Positions 19,652-29,254 of a DNA stretch of 64,000 bases are shown here, one piece after another (positions within the stretch are counted from its first letter, which is position 1; each line of letters opens with the position of its first letter). A model generated the notes under the pieces. That model saw only the letters and a list, made by a program, of their open reading frames with translations, was not told where the DNA came from and ran no database searches. Made by a program: the position numbers and the translations under genes. This stretch comes from Lawsonia intracellularis PHE/MN1-00 (GTDB lineage Bacteria > Desulfobacterota > Desulfovibrionia > Desulfovibrionales > Desulfovibrionaceae). Location: positions 434,001-498,000 of the forward strand of contig NC_008011.1 in assembly GCF_000055945.1 (NCBI RefSeq). Direction: 5' to 3'.

Positions 19652-20703
19652 GTCGCTTTTTGAATAAAGAAGAAAAAAGTAAACATATAACAAGCCTAAA
19701 GTCATCACTTGGAAATCAAGTTTCTATATTAGGACATCATTATCAAGAACAAGGAGTTATTGATCACTGTGACTACACAGGTGACTCTCTTGAGCTAGCT
19801 CAACGTATTGCTCATTTGGACTCAGAACATATTGTTTTTTGTGGTGTTTATTTTATGGCTGAATCTGCAGCATTACTTGCAAAAGAAGAACAATCTGTTT
19901 ACCTTCCTGAACCTGCAGCCAATTGCGTTATGTCTCTTATGAGCCCTGCATATCTTATAGAACGACTATTTAAAAAACTTACTGCTTCTGGAAGAAAACT
20001 TATTCCTGTTGCTTATGTTAATACTGAAGTCGATGTCAAAGCTATTGTTGGAAAATATGGTGGAGCGACTTGCACTTCCTCTAGTGCTGATAAAGTATTA
20101 AAATGGGCTCTAAATGAAGGAGATGGTGTTTTTTTTCTTCCTGATAAAAATTTAGCATATAATACTGCAAAAAATATAGGTATTCCTAAAAAAAACTTAC
20201 ATATTCTTGATATCCGAAAAAAAGGGGATGTTGCAGATCTTGAAGCATCTAAACAAGCCGATATTATTGTTTGGCCAGGACTGTGTGCCATTCACGCACG
20301 ATTCCTTATGCAACATATCCATTTAGCAAGAGAAAATTATCCTAATTGTACTATTGTAGTACATCCTGAATGTACACCAGAAGTTGTAAAGGCTTCTGAT
20401 GCAGTAGGTTCAACATCTTTCATTATTAATTATGCTAAAAATGCTCCTGATGGTTCTCATATTGTTATTGGAACTGAAATTAATCTTGTTAGTCGTCTTA
20501 AAAATGAACATAAACATAGAATAAAAACCACTCCACTTAGAGCAAGTGCATGTTCACATATGGCTAAATGTAACCCTGATAAACTTTATACCACACTACA
20601 TAGTATTGCTAATAATAATGCAACACCAATATCAATTGAACAGGAAACTAAAACGTTTGCTCGTGCAGCACTTGAACGTATGATGCAAATTATTACTGTA
20701 TAG
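19648..20703 (+). CDS. nadA: Quinolinate synthase A
   Basis: NadA condenses iminoaspartate with dihydroxyacetone phosphate on an oxygen-sensitive [4Fe-4S] cluster to form quinolinate. The 351-residue protein begins with the HHYQ segment (LGHHYQEQGVIDHCDY). The three cluster cysteines can be assigned to GATCTSSSADKVL, WPGLCAIHARF and the C-terminal SHMAKCNPDKLY. The start ATG overlaps the nadC stop and is preceded by AAGGG. It supplies NadC and takes its substrate from NadB, encoded next. Confidence 0.95.
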   Translation: MSRFLNKEEKSKHITSLKSSLGNQVSILGHHYQEQGVIDHCDYTGDSLELAQRIAHLDSEHIVFCGVYFMAESAALLAKEEQSVYLPEPAANCVMSLMSPAYLIERLFKKLTASGRKLIPVAYVNTEVDVKAIVGKYGGATCTSSSADKVLKWALNEGDGVFFLPDKNLAYNTAKNIGIPKKNLHILDIRKKGDVADLEASKQADIIVWPGLCAIHARFLMQHIHLARENYPNCTIVVHPECTPEVVKASDAVGSTSFIINYAKNAPDGSHIVIGTEINLVSRLKNEHKHRIKTTPLRASACSHMAKCNPDKLYTTLHSIANNNATPISIEQETKTFARAALERMMQIITV

Positions 20704-20751
20704 AACTATATCAAAACCAATGACTCTAAGTAAATAGTCAAGGTATTATTT

Positions 20752-22335
20752 ATGAATCAACACCGATATTACTCTCAAGTACTTATTATTGGTGGTGGCA
20801 TTGCTGGAGTAACTACAGCACTTGTCTTAGCAGATGCAGGATTTGAAATCACACTTATTGTTCCTAGTAAAGAACTTGATGGTGGTAATTCTCAGCTTGC
20901 TCAAGGAGGTATTGTTTTCCATTCACAAGATGATAACAAACAGCTTGAAAATGATATCCTCAATGCAGGCCATCAACATAACTATTTAAAAGCTGTACGT
21001 TTCCTTTGTAAAAAAGGACCAGAAGTAGTTCATCGTCTATTAATAGAACGTATAGGTATTCCATTTGAAATCGATAAACAGAAAGGAACATGGAGTGTTA
21101 CTCGTGAAGGAGGACATAGCTCTGCTCGGATTATTCATTGTGCTGATCATACAGGAAAATCTATTATGGAAGGTCTTCTAAAAGAAATACAAAAAACTTC
21201 TAATATTCAAATCCTTACTCATAGAACAGCTATAGACCTTATTACAACACATCATCATGCAAAACTGAAAGAATATCGTTATAATCCTGAGAATCAGTGT
21301 TTAGGAGCATATGTTTTTAACGAACAGACAAATGAAGTAGAAACACTACTTGCAGATTGGACAGTATTAGCAACAGGAGGAATAGGACAAATATATCTTC
21401 ATACTACAAATACAGAGGCTTCTATAGGCTCTGGTATTGCTATGGCGCATCGTGCAAGTGTTAAACTCACTGACTTAGAATATATACAATTTCACCCTAC
21501 TGCTTTATATAGTTGTAATAAAACACAAAAATTTTTAATTACTGAAGCATTACGTGGTGAAGGTGCAAAGCTTACGAATACACAAGGTAAAGCATTTATG
21601 AAAAAATATGATACACGTGCTGAACTTGCACCTCGTGATATCGTTGCCAGAGCAATTATGGAAGAATTATTACATACTGGAGAACAATGTGTATACCTAG
21701 ATCTTTCAAACGTATCACATGATATTACCAAACGTTTTCCTACTATCTATAATTATTGTTATCAACAAGGTCTTTCAATAAAAAATTCTCCTATCCCTGT
21801 TGTTCCTGCAGCCCATTATTTTTGTGGCGGGATTCTTACTGATACCCAAGGACAAACCTCTCTTTCAAGATTGTTTGCTGTTGGAGAATGTAGTTGTACA
21901 GGTGTACATGGAGCTAATCGCCTTGCAAGTACTTCATTACTTGAAGGGTTACTATGGGGTTATAGCACAGGATTACATATTTCCCGAAAAAAAAATAAAA
22001 AGAACTTTTTATCTACACGTATTATCAATGCTATTCCAAATTGGGAGTGTACAGGTAATGAAAAAAATGATGATCCAGCACTTATTACACAAGACTGGAC
22101 TTCTATACGACACATTATGTGGAATTATGTAGGAATTTGCCGAACAGGTAGTCGACTCAAGAGAGCTTTTGAAGAACTTAGGGATCTTTCAAGACATCTT
22201 CATGATTTTTATAAAAATACTCCTATTTCAAAACCAATTATAGATCTCTTTCATGGTAGTCAAACTGCTTATATTATAACCCAAAAAGCACTTCTCAACA
22301 CAAAAAGTATAGGTTGTCACTACCGTATAAATTAA
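20752..22335 (+). CDS. nadB: L-aspartate oxidase
   Basis: NadB oxidises L-aspartate to iminoaspartate using FAD, the first step of the de novo NAD pathway. The 527-residue protein has an N-terminal FAD-binding motif IIGGGIAGVTTALVLADAG. It also has the substrate region REGGHSSARIIH, the QFHPTAL segment and the C-terminal GVHGANRLASTSLLEGL signature shared with fumarate reductase flavoproteins. It lies 48 bases after nadA in the same orientation. The complete nadCAB set indicates that the organism makes its own NAD from aspartate. Confidence 0.95.
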   Translation: MNQHRYYSQVLIIGGGIAGVTTALVLADAGFEITLIVPSKELDGGNSQLAQGGIVFHSQDDNKQLENDILNAGHQHNYLKAVRFLCKKGPEVVHRLLIERIGIPFEIDKQKGTWSVTREGGHSSARIIHCADHTGKSIMEGLLKEIQKTSNIQILTHRTAIDLITTHHHAKLKEYRYNPENQCLGAYVFNEQTNEVETLLADWTVLATGGIGQIYLHTTNTEASIGSGIAMAHRASVKLTDLEYIQFHPTALYSCNKTQKFLITEALRGEGAKLTNTQGKAFMKKYDTRAELAPRDIVARAIMEELLHTGEQCVYLDLSNVSHDITKRFPTIYNYCYQQGLSIKNSPIPVVPAAHYFCGGILTDTQGQTSLSRLFAVGECSCTGVHGANRLASTSLLEGLLWGYSTGLHISRKKNKKNFLSTRIINAIPNWECTGNEKNDDPALITQDWTSIRHIMWNYVGICRTGSRLKRAFEELRDLSRHLHDFYKNTPISKPIIDLFHGSQTAYIITQKALLNTKSIGCHYRIN

Positions 22336-22389
22336 TGTAGGATTAAGTATAACCTTTAGTTTCTCTCATATCTTTTTATGAATGTAGAC

Positions 22390-22695
22390 TTATCCTTCTA
22401 GCATCCCTGCATACTGAAATAATGATCGAACTACAATTGTTTGTAATAACTGTATAATAATCAAGACAACAATAGGAGATAAGTCTAACCCACCAACAAG
22501 TGTAAAAGGAAGAAATTTTCTAACTTTATAAAAAACTGGCTCTGTAAGGGCATAAAACATACGAACAATATTATTATATGGATCAGGTCTTACCCATGTT
22601 AATAATACAGCTATAATGACAATCCAAAAGTACAAAGAAAGAATAATATCAAGAACCCTTGCAATACCTAATAAAATATTTCCAAAAACAAACAT
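22390..22695 (-). CDS. YggT family membrane protein
   Basis: This 101-residue protein has two hydrophobic membrane stretches (about residues 8-35 and 62-92) joined by the conserved WVRPDPYNNIVRMFYALTEP segment that defines the YggT family. An AGGGA site precedes the ATG. The family is associated with cell division and osmotic stress phenotypes, but its molecular role is not established. It converges with nadB. Confidence 0.88.
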   Translation of the reverse strand: MFVFGNILLGIARVLDIILSLYFWIVIIAVLLTWVRPDPYNNIVRMFYALTEPVFYKVRKFLPFTLVGGLDLSPIVVLIIIQLLQTIVVRSLFQYAGMLEG

Positions 22696-22800
22696 AGTCC
22701 CTCCAATAAAATCTTCCTCAAATGTTCTATAACCCTTAATATCTTATAATTCCCTATAAACTCTAAGGAATATAGCTAGTATCCAATACCATTTTTTTAC

Positions 22801-23475
22801 TTATTGATAAAGACCTTGAAGGGCATCATATAAGTCTGAAAATTTCTCAATATGTATTGATGCAGAAAGAGATGTATTGCAATAAGCTATTAATGGTATA
22901 GAAGCAGCACGAGCTGCTCCTTCATCAGTTAAACTATCTCCAATAAAAGCTACTTTAGAAGGTTCAGTATTCCATATTTCTAGTATTGTTAGAAGTCCTT
23001 CAGGATCTGGTTTTGCAGGAAAAAGATCAGATGTTATAATAGGATCAAAAAATCCATTTAAATCTAATGAAAGTAGCACATCATTTATTCCTTTGGAAAC
23101 TCGATTTGTATTAATACCAAGTTGTATTCCTCTACTTTTTAACCAATGTAATAAATTCATCAATCCTGGCTCTATCTTAAGGTGCGGTAATACTTCATTT
23201 TTATAAGAAAAACGTTGTGTTACTTCTTTTAGTTTTTCTCTATCTTCATGTGCAATAAGAAAGTTCATAGCATCTTGCACAGAAGCCATCTGCACATAAT
23301 CTGCTTCTTCTTTTGTCATATTAGGATAACCAAGCTCTTGAAGTATTTTATTAAAATAACCTACATTAATACTTTTAGAATCAATAATAACACCATCACA
23401 GTCAAAAATAATTCCTACTATACCCTGAGGAAATATATTTTTTACTTGGTTAAATAACGAGTTATTATATGACAT
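22801..23475 (-). CDS. HAD-superfamily hydrolase (phosphoglycolate phosphatase-like)
   Basis: The 224-residue protein has HAD motif I as FDCDGVIID near residue 23. Motif II falls in the LGINTNRVSKG segment (the usual Ser/Thr is the T of NTN), motif III is the lysine of FPAKPDPEG and motif IV is FIGDSLTDEGAA. The inserted helical cap between motifs I and II marks subfamily I, as in Gph and beta-phosphoglucomutase. The start has an AAGGA site. Its substrate cannot be told from sequence. It is transcribed towards yggT after a 105-base gap. Confidence 0.82.
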   Translation of the reverse strand: MSYNNSLFNQVKNIFPQGIVGIIFDCDGVIIDSKSINVGYFNKILQELGYPNMTKEEADYVQMASVQDAMNFLIAHEDREKLKEVTQRFSYKNEVLPHLKIEPGLMNLLHWLKSRGIQLGINTNRVSKGINDVLLSLDLNGFFDPIITSDLFPAKPDPEGLLTILEIWNTEPSKVAFIGDSLTDEGAARAASIPLIAYCNTSLSASIHIEKFSDLYDALQGLYQ

Positions 23476-23595
23476 ATAAATCCTTATCTTAATGTTATCT
23501 TATATAACAAATGGAAACACTTTCTTTTTAAAAAGAACAGGTGTAATTACATAGTAAAAGATATATTTAAATATAGTTAGATTAATTCCAAATCC

Positions 23596-23624
23596 TTGAC
23601 CTATAGATATTGAATAGATATTCT
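23596..23624 (+). promoter_or_regulatory. Candidate tatA promoter
   Basis: TTGACC (23596-23601) and TATTCT (23619-23624) are separated by 17 bases, and the GGAGG ribosome binding site of tatA follows 13 bases later. This would give a very short leader. The match to the sigma-70 consensus is moderate. Confidence 0.4.
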
Positions 23625-23645
23625 ATACTGATAATTGGAGGCAAT

Positions 23646-23843
23646 ATGTATGGTATTGGCATGCAAGAGCTCTTAGTAATTCTTGTCATAGCAGTTATTA
23701 TCTTTGGCGCTAAAAAACTCCCTGAGATTGGGGGAGGGCTAGGAAAAGCTATACGCAACTTTAAACGTTCAAGTTCTGAACCTGATGAAATTGATATCAC
23801 CCCTACGACTAATAAAACTGATAAAGTTGATAATGATAACTAG
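23646..23843 (+). CDS. tatA: Sec-independent protein translocase protein TatA
   Basis: TatA oligomerises in the inner membrane to pass folded, twin-arginine-signal proteins. The 65-residue protein has the short N-terminal membrane helix ([17 protein letters not shown]), the hinge [18 protein letters not shown] amphipathic helix and an acidic disordered tail. The ATG at 23646, next to GGAGG, gives the typical M-x-G-x-G-M start. A tatB or tatC gene is not adjacent, so the other Tat components must be elsewhere. An eight-unit TAA repeat follows its stop codon. Confidence 0.93.
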   Translation: MYGIGMQELLVILVIAVIIFGAKKLPEIGGGLGKAIRNFKRSSSEPDEIDITPTTNKTDKVDNDN

Positions 23844-23844
23844 C

Positions 23845-23868
23845 TAATAATAATAATAATAATAATAA
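23845..23868. repeat. (TAA)8 trinucleotide microsatellite
   Basis: Eight uninterrupted TAA units begin one base after the tatA stop codon. The tract is in the intergenic region between tatA and the convergent bamD. Such pure short repeats are prone to slippage and may vary between isolates. Confidence 0.95.
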
Positions 23869-23963
23869 TTTATATTATACTATCATATAGTAACTCTATT
23901 CTTATGCTATACCTACAGTAAAAATATACTATAACTTGCATAGGATACAGTCAAAGTTATACA

Positions 23964-24686
23964 TTACAACCAATTAAATAACCTTTTCCAACTACCATGA
24001 ATTTGTTCTCTTTCAGCTTGTGACTCTTGTTTCCTGTATAAAAAATATGCTGCTAACGATCTTTCTTTTGTATACTCAGACACACTAGGAACATCAGAAA
24101 AGTTTTCTAAAATAAAGGTATATCTCTTCCATGCTGGACCATACTTACCCATATTCCAAAATACATTAGCAATATAAAGTTCATGTTCTACCATAATCAA
24201 TCGACAAGCTTTCATTTCATTTACAGCAGCTTCAGCATAGGGAGAATCAGGGAAAGTTTCCTGAACTCTTTGAAAATACTCATAAGCTTCTTGTATAGAC
24301 GTTGTTGGCCTATCAATAGAAATAAAAGTTTTTAAATTTGACATTCCAATTTGATATAAGACATATGGAATATCTGGATGACGAGGATGAAGCGTCTCAA
24401 ATTCTTTATAAGCTTCTACAGCTTCAGCGTACTTTTCATCAAAAAAAAGAGCATCACCAAGTGCACGCTCTGCTTCAACTGTATATGGACTAAGTGGATA
24501 ATTATCTTTTAATTTTTCATAATACTCTGCTGCTTGTGCATAATGTTTTTCTTCCATTGCATCTTTTGCATTTTCATAAAGTTCTTGTGCTGTTTGTTCA
24601 GGCCTAGGTACTGCAAAATAATCAATTATACCACAACCAGGAAGATAAACTAACATTATAACTAATACTACATAACGAATATACAT
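23964..24686 (-). CDS. bamD: Outer membrane assembly lipoprotein BamD
   Basis: BamD is the essential lipoprotein partner of BamA in inserting beta-barrel proteins. The signal peptide ends in a lipobox with the modified Cys at residue 18 (LPGC). Tandem TPR-like helices follow, including YAQAAEYYEKLKDNYP and YAEAVEAYKEFETLHP. The conserved VEHELYIANVFWNMGKYGPAW segment near residue 170 is typical. Length (240) fits the family. It lies 5 bases downstream of trxB, so it is probably cotranscribed with the thioredoxin genes. Confidence 0.9.
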   Translation of the reverse strand: MYIRYVVLVIMLVYLPGCGIIDYFAVPRPEQTAQELYENAKDAMEEKHYAQAAEYYEKLKDNYPLSPYTVEAERALGDALFFDEKYAEAVEAYKEFETLHPRHPDIPYVLYQIGMSNLKTFISIDRPTTSIQEAYEYFQRVQETFPDSPYAEAAVNEMKACRLIMVEHELYIANVFWNMGKYGPAWKRYTFILENFSDVPSVSEYTKERSLAAYFLYRKQESQAEREQIHGSWKRLFNWL

Positions 24687-24691
24687 ATAAA

Positions 24692-25618
24692 TTAAACATC
24701 CAATTGTTCAATATAGCTAAAGGCTGCTGTTGCTGCTGTTGCTCCATCACCAACAGCTGTAACCACTTGACGACATTGCTTTGAACGTATGTCACCAGCA
24801 GCAAAAACACCTGGTAAATTTGTTCTCATCTCACTATCTGTTAAAACAAAACCACTTGCGTCTAAAGCAAGTTCTGAAGGTAAAAAATCACTTTTTGGCT
24901 CATAACCAATAAAGATAAATAAACCACTTACTTCAATCTTTGATATCACTTGTGTTTTAACATTTTCAACTTCAAGAGCTTCAAGCTCACTTTCACCATG
25001 AAGCATAGTGATACGGCTATCTAAAATAAGCTTTATTTTATTAGTAGTAGCCATTATTTTATCTTGATAATGTTTATTTGCACGAAATTTATCACGACGA
25101 TGTATTAAATACAATTTTTTTACAATACGAGAAAGATATAACGCTTCTTCAAGGGCTGTATTTCCTCCACCAACAACGGCTACAACCTGATCACGAAAAA
25201 AGTTTCCATCACATAATGCACAATATGAAACACCTCGACCTCTAAGCTCGCTTTCTCTCTGCAACCCTAACATTTTAGGGGAAGCACCTGTACAAATAAT
25301 AATACTTTTCCCAATAATGTCTTTTTCACCGACTGTAAGCTTATTTTCACCTGGAGTATGAATAAAAGAAGTTACATTATCATTATAACGAGTAAGTGTA
25401 TATCCGTCGAGATGTGCTGAAAAAAAGTCAGCTAACTCCCAACCTTTAATACCTAAAGGGAATCCGGGATAATTTGTAACCTCTTCTGTTTTCAGAAGTT
25501 GACCTCCTGGGGCAAGCATTTCTATTAGTGCTACAGATAATCCTGAACGACATAAATATAATGCAGCAGTTAAACCTGCAGGTCCACCACCTACGACAAT
25601 ACTGTCGTATTGCTTCAT
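24692..25618 (-). CDS. trxB: Thioredoxin reductase
   Basis: TrxB passes electrons from NAD(P)H through FAD and a redox disulfide to thioredoxin. The 308-residue protein has the FAD motif GGGPAGLTAALYL near residue 10, the NAD(P)-binding GGGNTALEEAL near residue 155 and the C-terminal GVFAAGDI FAD motif. The active-site cysteines are Cys133 and Cys136 in CALC, where E. coli has CATC. The HRRDKFRA segment with two arginines is the kind that contacts the NADPH phosphate, so NADPH use is plausible. It overlaps trxA by four bases. Confidence 0.95.
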   Translation of the reverse strand: MKQYDSIVVGGGPAGLTAALYLCRSGLSVALIEMLAPGGQLLKTEEVTNYPGFPLGIKGWELADFFSAHLDGYTLTRYNDNVTSFIHTPGENKLTVGEKDIIGKSIIICTGASPKMLGLQRESELRGRGVSYCALCDGNFFRDQVVAVVGGGNTALEEALYLSRIVKKLYLIHRRDKFRANKHYQDKIMATTNKIKLILDSRITMLHGESELEALEVENVKTQVISKIEVSGLFIFIGYEPKSDFLPSELALDASGFVLTDSEMRTNLPGVFAAGDIRSKQCRQVVTAVGDGATAATAAFSYIEQLDV

Positions 25619-25938
25619 GATAACGCCTTTTCTTTAAGCATAGTAATAATACTTGTTTTAGAGACAGCTCCTGTAAGTTGCTCTACCACTTCACCATTTT
25701 TAAAGAGAATAAGTGTAGGAATAGCTTTAATACCATACTGCCCAGGTGTTATCGTATTTTCATCTACATTCAACTTTACTACATGTATATCACTTGCATA
25801 CTCAAGAGCTATTTCGTCTATAATAGGACCAATAGCACGACATGGCCCACACCAAGGAGCCCAAAAATCTACTAACACTGGTTTATTAGATTTTAAAACA
25901 ATAGTATCAAAATTTGTATCTGTAACTTGGGCAGCCAT
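25615..25938 (-). CDS. trxA: Thioredoxin
   Basis: A 107-residue classical thioredoxin. The redox motif WCGPC has its cysteines at residues 30 and 33, and the cis-proline segment AIPTLILFKNGE lies near residue 73. It reduces disulfides of cytoplasmic enzymes and is recycled by TrxB, encoded directly downstream with a four-base overlap. The start follows an AAGGAGGA site, one of the strongest in the window, consistent with high expression. Confidence 0.96.
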   Translation of the reverse strand: MAAQVTDTNFDTIVLKSNKPVLVDFWAPWCGPCRAIGPIIDEIALEYASDIHVVKLNVDENTITPGQYGIKAIPTLILFKNGEVVEQLTGAVSKTSIITMLKEKALS

Positions 25939-26063
25939 AGGTTCCTCCTTAATAGAGAACTATCATCTTTTAATAAAAACAACTGTTATACTTTAGAAGC
26001 TAGTTATAAAAACTGTCAAGATGAAAGCATTACTATGTTATAATTTCATTGATGATAGTAAAA

Positions 26064-27131
26064 TTATACTTTCACCATGTCATCTGGAATATGTTGTCCT
26101 CTTGGAATAGCAGAAAGATCTAATCTATGACAATATCCTTTCTCTGCTAATAACTCTCCATAATAAGCTATCATTACTGCATTATCTGTACAAAGCTTTT
26201 GTTCAGGTAACAATATTTTTTTATTATAATTGATAGCAAGATTATGCATAGCTTGACGGACAAAAGAATTTGCAGCTAACCCTCCAGCAACAATAATAGT
26301 TTTTATCTCATTAGTATATTTTTGAAGTGCTCTTTCCATCTTTATATATAGTGTTTCAGAAATCGCAAGTAAATAGGAGGAACAAACATTATAAAGCTCT
26401 TCTTTAATGGCTACTTTACTATTATTTGAACAATAACGTTGACCTTCTTCAATAAGTTGAGGATATTGCTTTAGATACATTGCAGCAGACGTCTTAAGAC
26501 CACTAAAGCTGAAATCTAGTTCTGAATTATGTATATATGGTCGAGGAAACAAATATGGATCTGGGATTCCTTGTTGAGCTAATTTATCAATAATAACTCC
26601 ACCAGGATAAGGTAGCCCTAACATTTTTGCAAACTTATCACAGGCTTCACCAGCAGCATCGTCCAATGTTCTTGCCAAAAGAATAAAAATATCTGGAGCA
26701 TCTATTTTATAAATGTGTGTATGACCTCCAGAAACAAGGAGTCCTAATGCTGGATACTCTATAGGTTCCTCAATAGCTGCCACAAGGAGATGAGCATGTA
26801 GATGATTAATACCTATTAAAGTCTTACCAGATGCTAATGCTAGACCTTTTGCAAAAGCTAACCCAACAAGTAGTGCTCCCAATAAACCTGGTCCACGTGT
26901 TACAGCAATAACGTCTAAGTCAGCTAAGGTAACCTTCGCATCTTCCATAAGTTTATCATATAATGGTCCAAGGCACCTATAATGCTCTCGAGATGCAAGC
27001 TCAGGAACAACGCCACCAAATAGAGCATGTAAAGGTGCTTGTGTTCCTAAGATAGAACCTATACATTTTCCATTTTCAACAAGGGCAACAGCAGTCTCAT
27101 CACAAGATGTTTCAATTCCAAGACATAACAT
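26064..27131 (-). CDS. tsaD: tRNA N6-adenosine threonylcarbamoyltransferase TsaD
   Basis: TsaD transfers the threonylcarbamoyl group to A37 of ANN-decoding tRNAs. The 355-residue protein has the ASKHA-fold N terminus LGIETSCDETAVA. The metal-binding HxxxH is formed by His110 and His114 in NHLHAHL. GLLVSGGHTHIY, SFSGLKTSA and the GGLAANSF segment near the C terminus are also present. Its partner TsaB is encoded at 44842-45636 in this window; TsaE and TsaC are not seen. No clear ribosome binding site precedes the ATG. Confidence 0.95.
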   Translation of the reverse strand: MLCLGIETSCDETAVALVENGKCIGSILGTQAPLHALFGGVVPELASREHYRCLGPLYDKLMEDAKVTLADLDVIAVTRGPGLLGALLVGLAFAKGLALASGKTLIGINHLHAHLLVAAIEEPIEYPALGLLVSGGHTHIYKIDAPDIFILLARTLDDAAGEACDKFAKMLGLPYPGGVIIDKLAQQGIPDPYLFPRPYIHNSELDFSFSGLKTSAAMYLKQYPQLIEEGQRYCSNNSKVAIKEELYNVCSSYLLAISETLYIKMERALQKYTNEIKTIIVAGGLAANSFVRQAMHNLAINYNKKILLPEQKLCTDNAVMIAYYGELLAEKGYCHRLDLSAIPRGQHIPDDMVKV

Positions 27132-27234
27132 AAGAATAATAAATAATATGATGTAATAATTAAATAAAATAGTGAATTAAGATGATTACTAGTTAAGAAA
27201 TAGGAAAAAATATGGTAGATTATATATAGATATA

Positions 27235-28242
27235 TTACTTATACTTTGCATAGATGTTAGCAACAGCCTCAACATCTTTCTTAGATCCTATGACTAGTGG
27301 AACTCGGTTATGTAAACTTAATGGTACATAATCCAAAGTTCTATAAAGGCCATCAGTTGCAGCACCTCCAGCATTTTCAGCTACAAAAGCAAGTGGTGAA
27401 GCTTCACATAAATAGCGTAGCTTTCCATGCATTTTCCCCTTACGATTATCAGATGGATACATGAAGACTCCACCATAAAGAAGCGTTCTATGAAAATCTG
27501 CGACTAAAGAGCCAACATATCTTGCTGATCGTACTTTTTCTTTAGAAGATGGCTGCTTAAAATACATTACAGCTTCACGAGTGGGTGTATCCCAATAATC
27601 CCAATAACCTTCGTTTACTGAATATATAAAACCTTCGTCTGGTATTTTAATATCAGTATGTGAAAGTAAAAATTCACCAACACTAGGATCTAATGTAAAT
27701 CCATGAACACCTTGTCCAGCAGTATAAACAAGCATTGTTGATGTACCATATAAAAAATATCCAGCAGCAATTTGTTCTGAACCTGGCTGTAATACTTCAT
27801 CAAGTTCAACATCTCCAGTTTTACCAGGCTTACGACGTAATATAGAAAAAATAGTCCCAACATTAATATTTACATCAATGTTAGAAGAGCCATCTAAAGG
27901 ATCAAATATAAGGATATAATCACCACGAGGGAATGCAGCTGAAACTTTGATCAACTCTGCGTGTTCCTCAGAAGCCATAGCACATAAGACACCTGAGCGT
28001 TCCATTCTATACAGAAGGACTTTATCTGCAAATTCATCTAACTTTTGTACTTTCTCTCCCTGTATATTAATATCACCTGTCCCCCCAAGTACATCAAGTA
28101 ATCCTGCTTTATTTACACTTCGAGAAATAATTTTAGCTGATAAAATTAAGTCATGAAATAAAGATGTAAAATGTCCTGTTGCTTGAGGAGCCCTCTGCTG
28201 CTGCAAAAGGAGATGTTCGGTCACAGTAACTTCAGAAGACAT
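27235..28242 (-). CDS. fbp: Fructose-1,6-bisphosphatase, class I
   Basis: FBPase hydrolyses fructose 1,6-bisphosphate in gluconeogenesis. The 335-residue protein has the metal-binding motif [12 protein letters not shown] near residue 110. It also has [11 protein letters not shown] near 205, [13 protein letters not shown] near 235 and the substrate segment [16 protein letters not shown] near 252. The frame opens eight codons earlier, but AGGAG stands five bases before the ATG at 28240-28242, which decides the start. It is monocistronic, with 103 bases to tsaD. Confidence 0.95.
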   Translation of the reverse strand: MSSEVTVTEHLLLQQQRAPQATGHFTSLFHDLILSAKIISRSVNKAGLLDVLGGTGDINIQGEKVQKLDEFADKVLLYRMERSGVLCAMASEEHAELIKVSAAFPRGDYILIFDPLDGSSNIDVNINVGTIFSILRRKPGKTGDVELDEVLQPGSEQIAAGYFLYGTSTMLVYTAGQGVHGFTLDPSVGEFLLSHTDIKIPDEGFIYSVNEGYWDYWDTPTREAVMYFKQPSSKEKVRSARYVGSLVADFHRTLLYGGVFMYPSDNRKGKMHGKLRYLCEASPLAFVAENAGGAATDGLYRTLDYVPLSLHNRVPLVIGSKKDVEAVANIYAKYK

Positions 28243-28355
28243 GTCTTCTCCTAATAAAGACGACAAATTAAATTACACATACAGATTATGTAATGGAATA
28301 CTACCTATTACGTAACAGAACAACCCCCTGCTTACTCATATTTTAACTGAATTAG

Positions 28356-29225
28356 CTATGGATTTTCTGAGTTTTCTAATAACGTATTTTGAGCCTCTAT
28401 TTCTGTATTTTCTTGCAAATCAACAAGGAAACACTGATTAGTTTCTTCAAAAAACTTTCCAGATACAGGTGTTGCAAAAACTATTTCTTGATTACCTATA
28501 AAGTGAGATAACCAAAAAAATTCTCCATTTTGGTTAGATACCCTACCACTAACCGAATTTTTTAGTAATGATTCCCAATTTTCTTTAGCAAGGGGGGTAT
28601 CTTCAAATGAAAACTGCCCTGACCATAATACAGCTTCTGGAGAAAAGATAACTAGAGCCTTACTATATGGTGAATATAATGATAACTTCTCTATGTCAAA
28701 ATATACAACAAAAAGTGCTTTCATATCTGAGTCAACATATACAGGTACAGAAAAAAATACTTTGGGTCCAATACTTGTTTCTTGAACTGCTGCTCGAATA
28801 TCACGCAACATCTTTCCTCTTGGCTTAGCCTCTATAATTTTGGCTAAATCAGATTTTTCTAATAGATTCTCTGGCTCTTGTGCTATTAGTTCTCCGTTTG
28901 GTTCAATAAGAACAACTCCAGATAACCAAGGAAATGTATTTAATAATGCTATAATACTTTCATCAGATGGGGGTTTGTCTGAGTTTTGAAGGTACCGTTG
29001 AAGAGCTTCAAGCTGTGTATCAATACCCATCATTCTTGAAGCTAGAATAACATCTTTTTCATCTAACTTATCAGTATCTGAGTAATTAATACAAGCTGGT
29101 TTATTAATATAGCTACCATAGAACTTTTTTGTCCTTTTCCATGAATTTGAAACACTCTGAATACCACAACCTGTGATAATAATTGTTAGTCCCAGACAAA
29201 GAACTATAAAAATATTACGGGACAT
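28356..29225 (-). CDS. Putative lipoprotein with sensor-like (Cache/PDC-like) region
   Basis: I do not recognise a characterised homologue. The 289-residue protein has a lipoprotein signal with lipobox IITGC (Cys20). The rest is a soluble, presumably periplasmic region. The stretch PWLSGVVLIEPNGELIAQEP followed later by GPKVFFSVPVYVDSDMKALFVVYFD resembles the ligand-binding fold of Cache/PDC sensor domains, an inference from pattern only. No membrane or output domain follows, so it is not a receptor by itself. AGGAG precedes the ATG. It lies 29 bases after a TPR gene in an operon-like row with ftsB and pgsA. Confidence 0.72.
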   Translation of the reverse strand: MSRNIFIVLCLGLTIIITGCGIQSVSNSWKRTKKFYGSYINKPACINYSDTDKLDEKDVILASRMMGIDTQLEALQRYLQNSDKPPSDESIIALLNTFPWLSGVVLIEPNGELIAQEPENLLEKSDLAKIIEAKPRGKMLRDIRAAVQETSIGPKVFFSVPVYVDSDMKALFVVYFDIEKLSLYSPYSKALVIFSPEAVLWSGQFSFEDTPLAKENWESLLKNSVSGRVSNQNGEFFWLSHFIGNQEIVFATPVSGKFFEETNQCFLVDLQENTEIEAQNTLLENSENP

Positions 29226-29254
29226 TAATAACTCCTGATCCCTAGAATATAAAT

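Noticed and set aside
23596-23945. A tatABC operon around tatA
   Set aside because: The downstream neighbour is the convergent bamD gene, so TatB/TatC genes are not here.
25200-25222. CALC instead of CATC in thioredoxin reductase as a defect
   Set aside because: Both redox cysteines are present; the change is a neutral residue between them.
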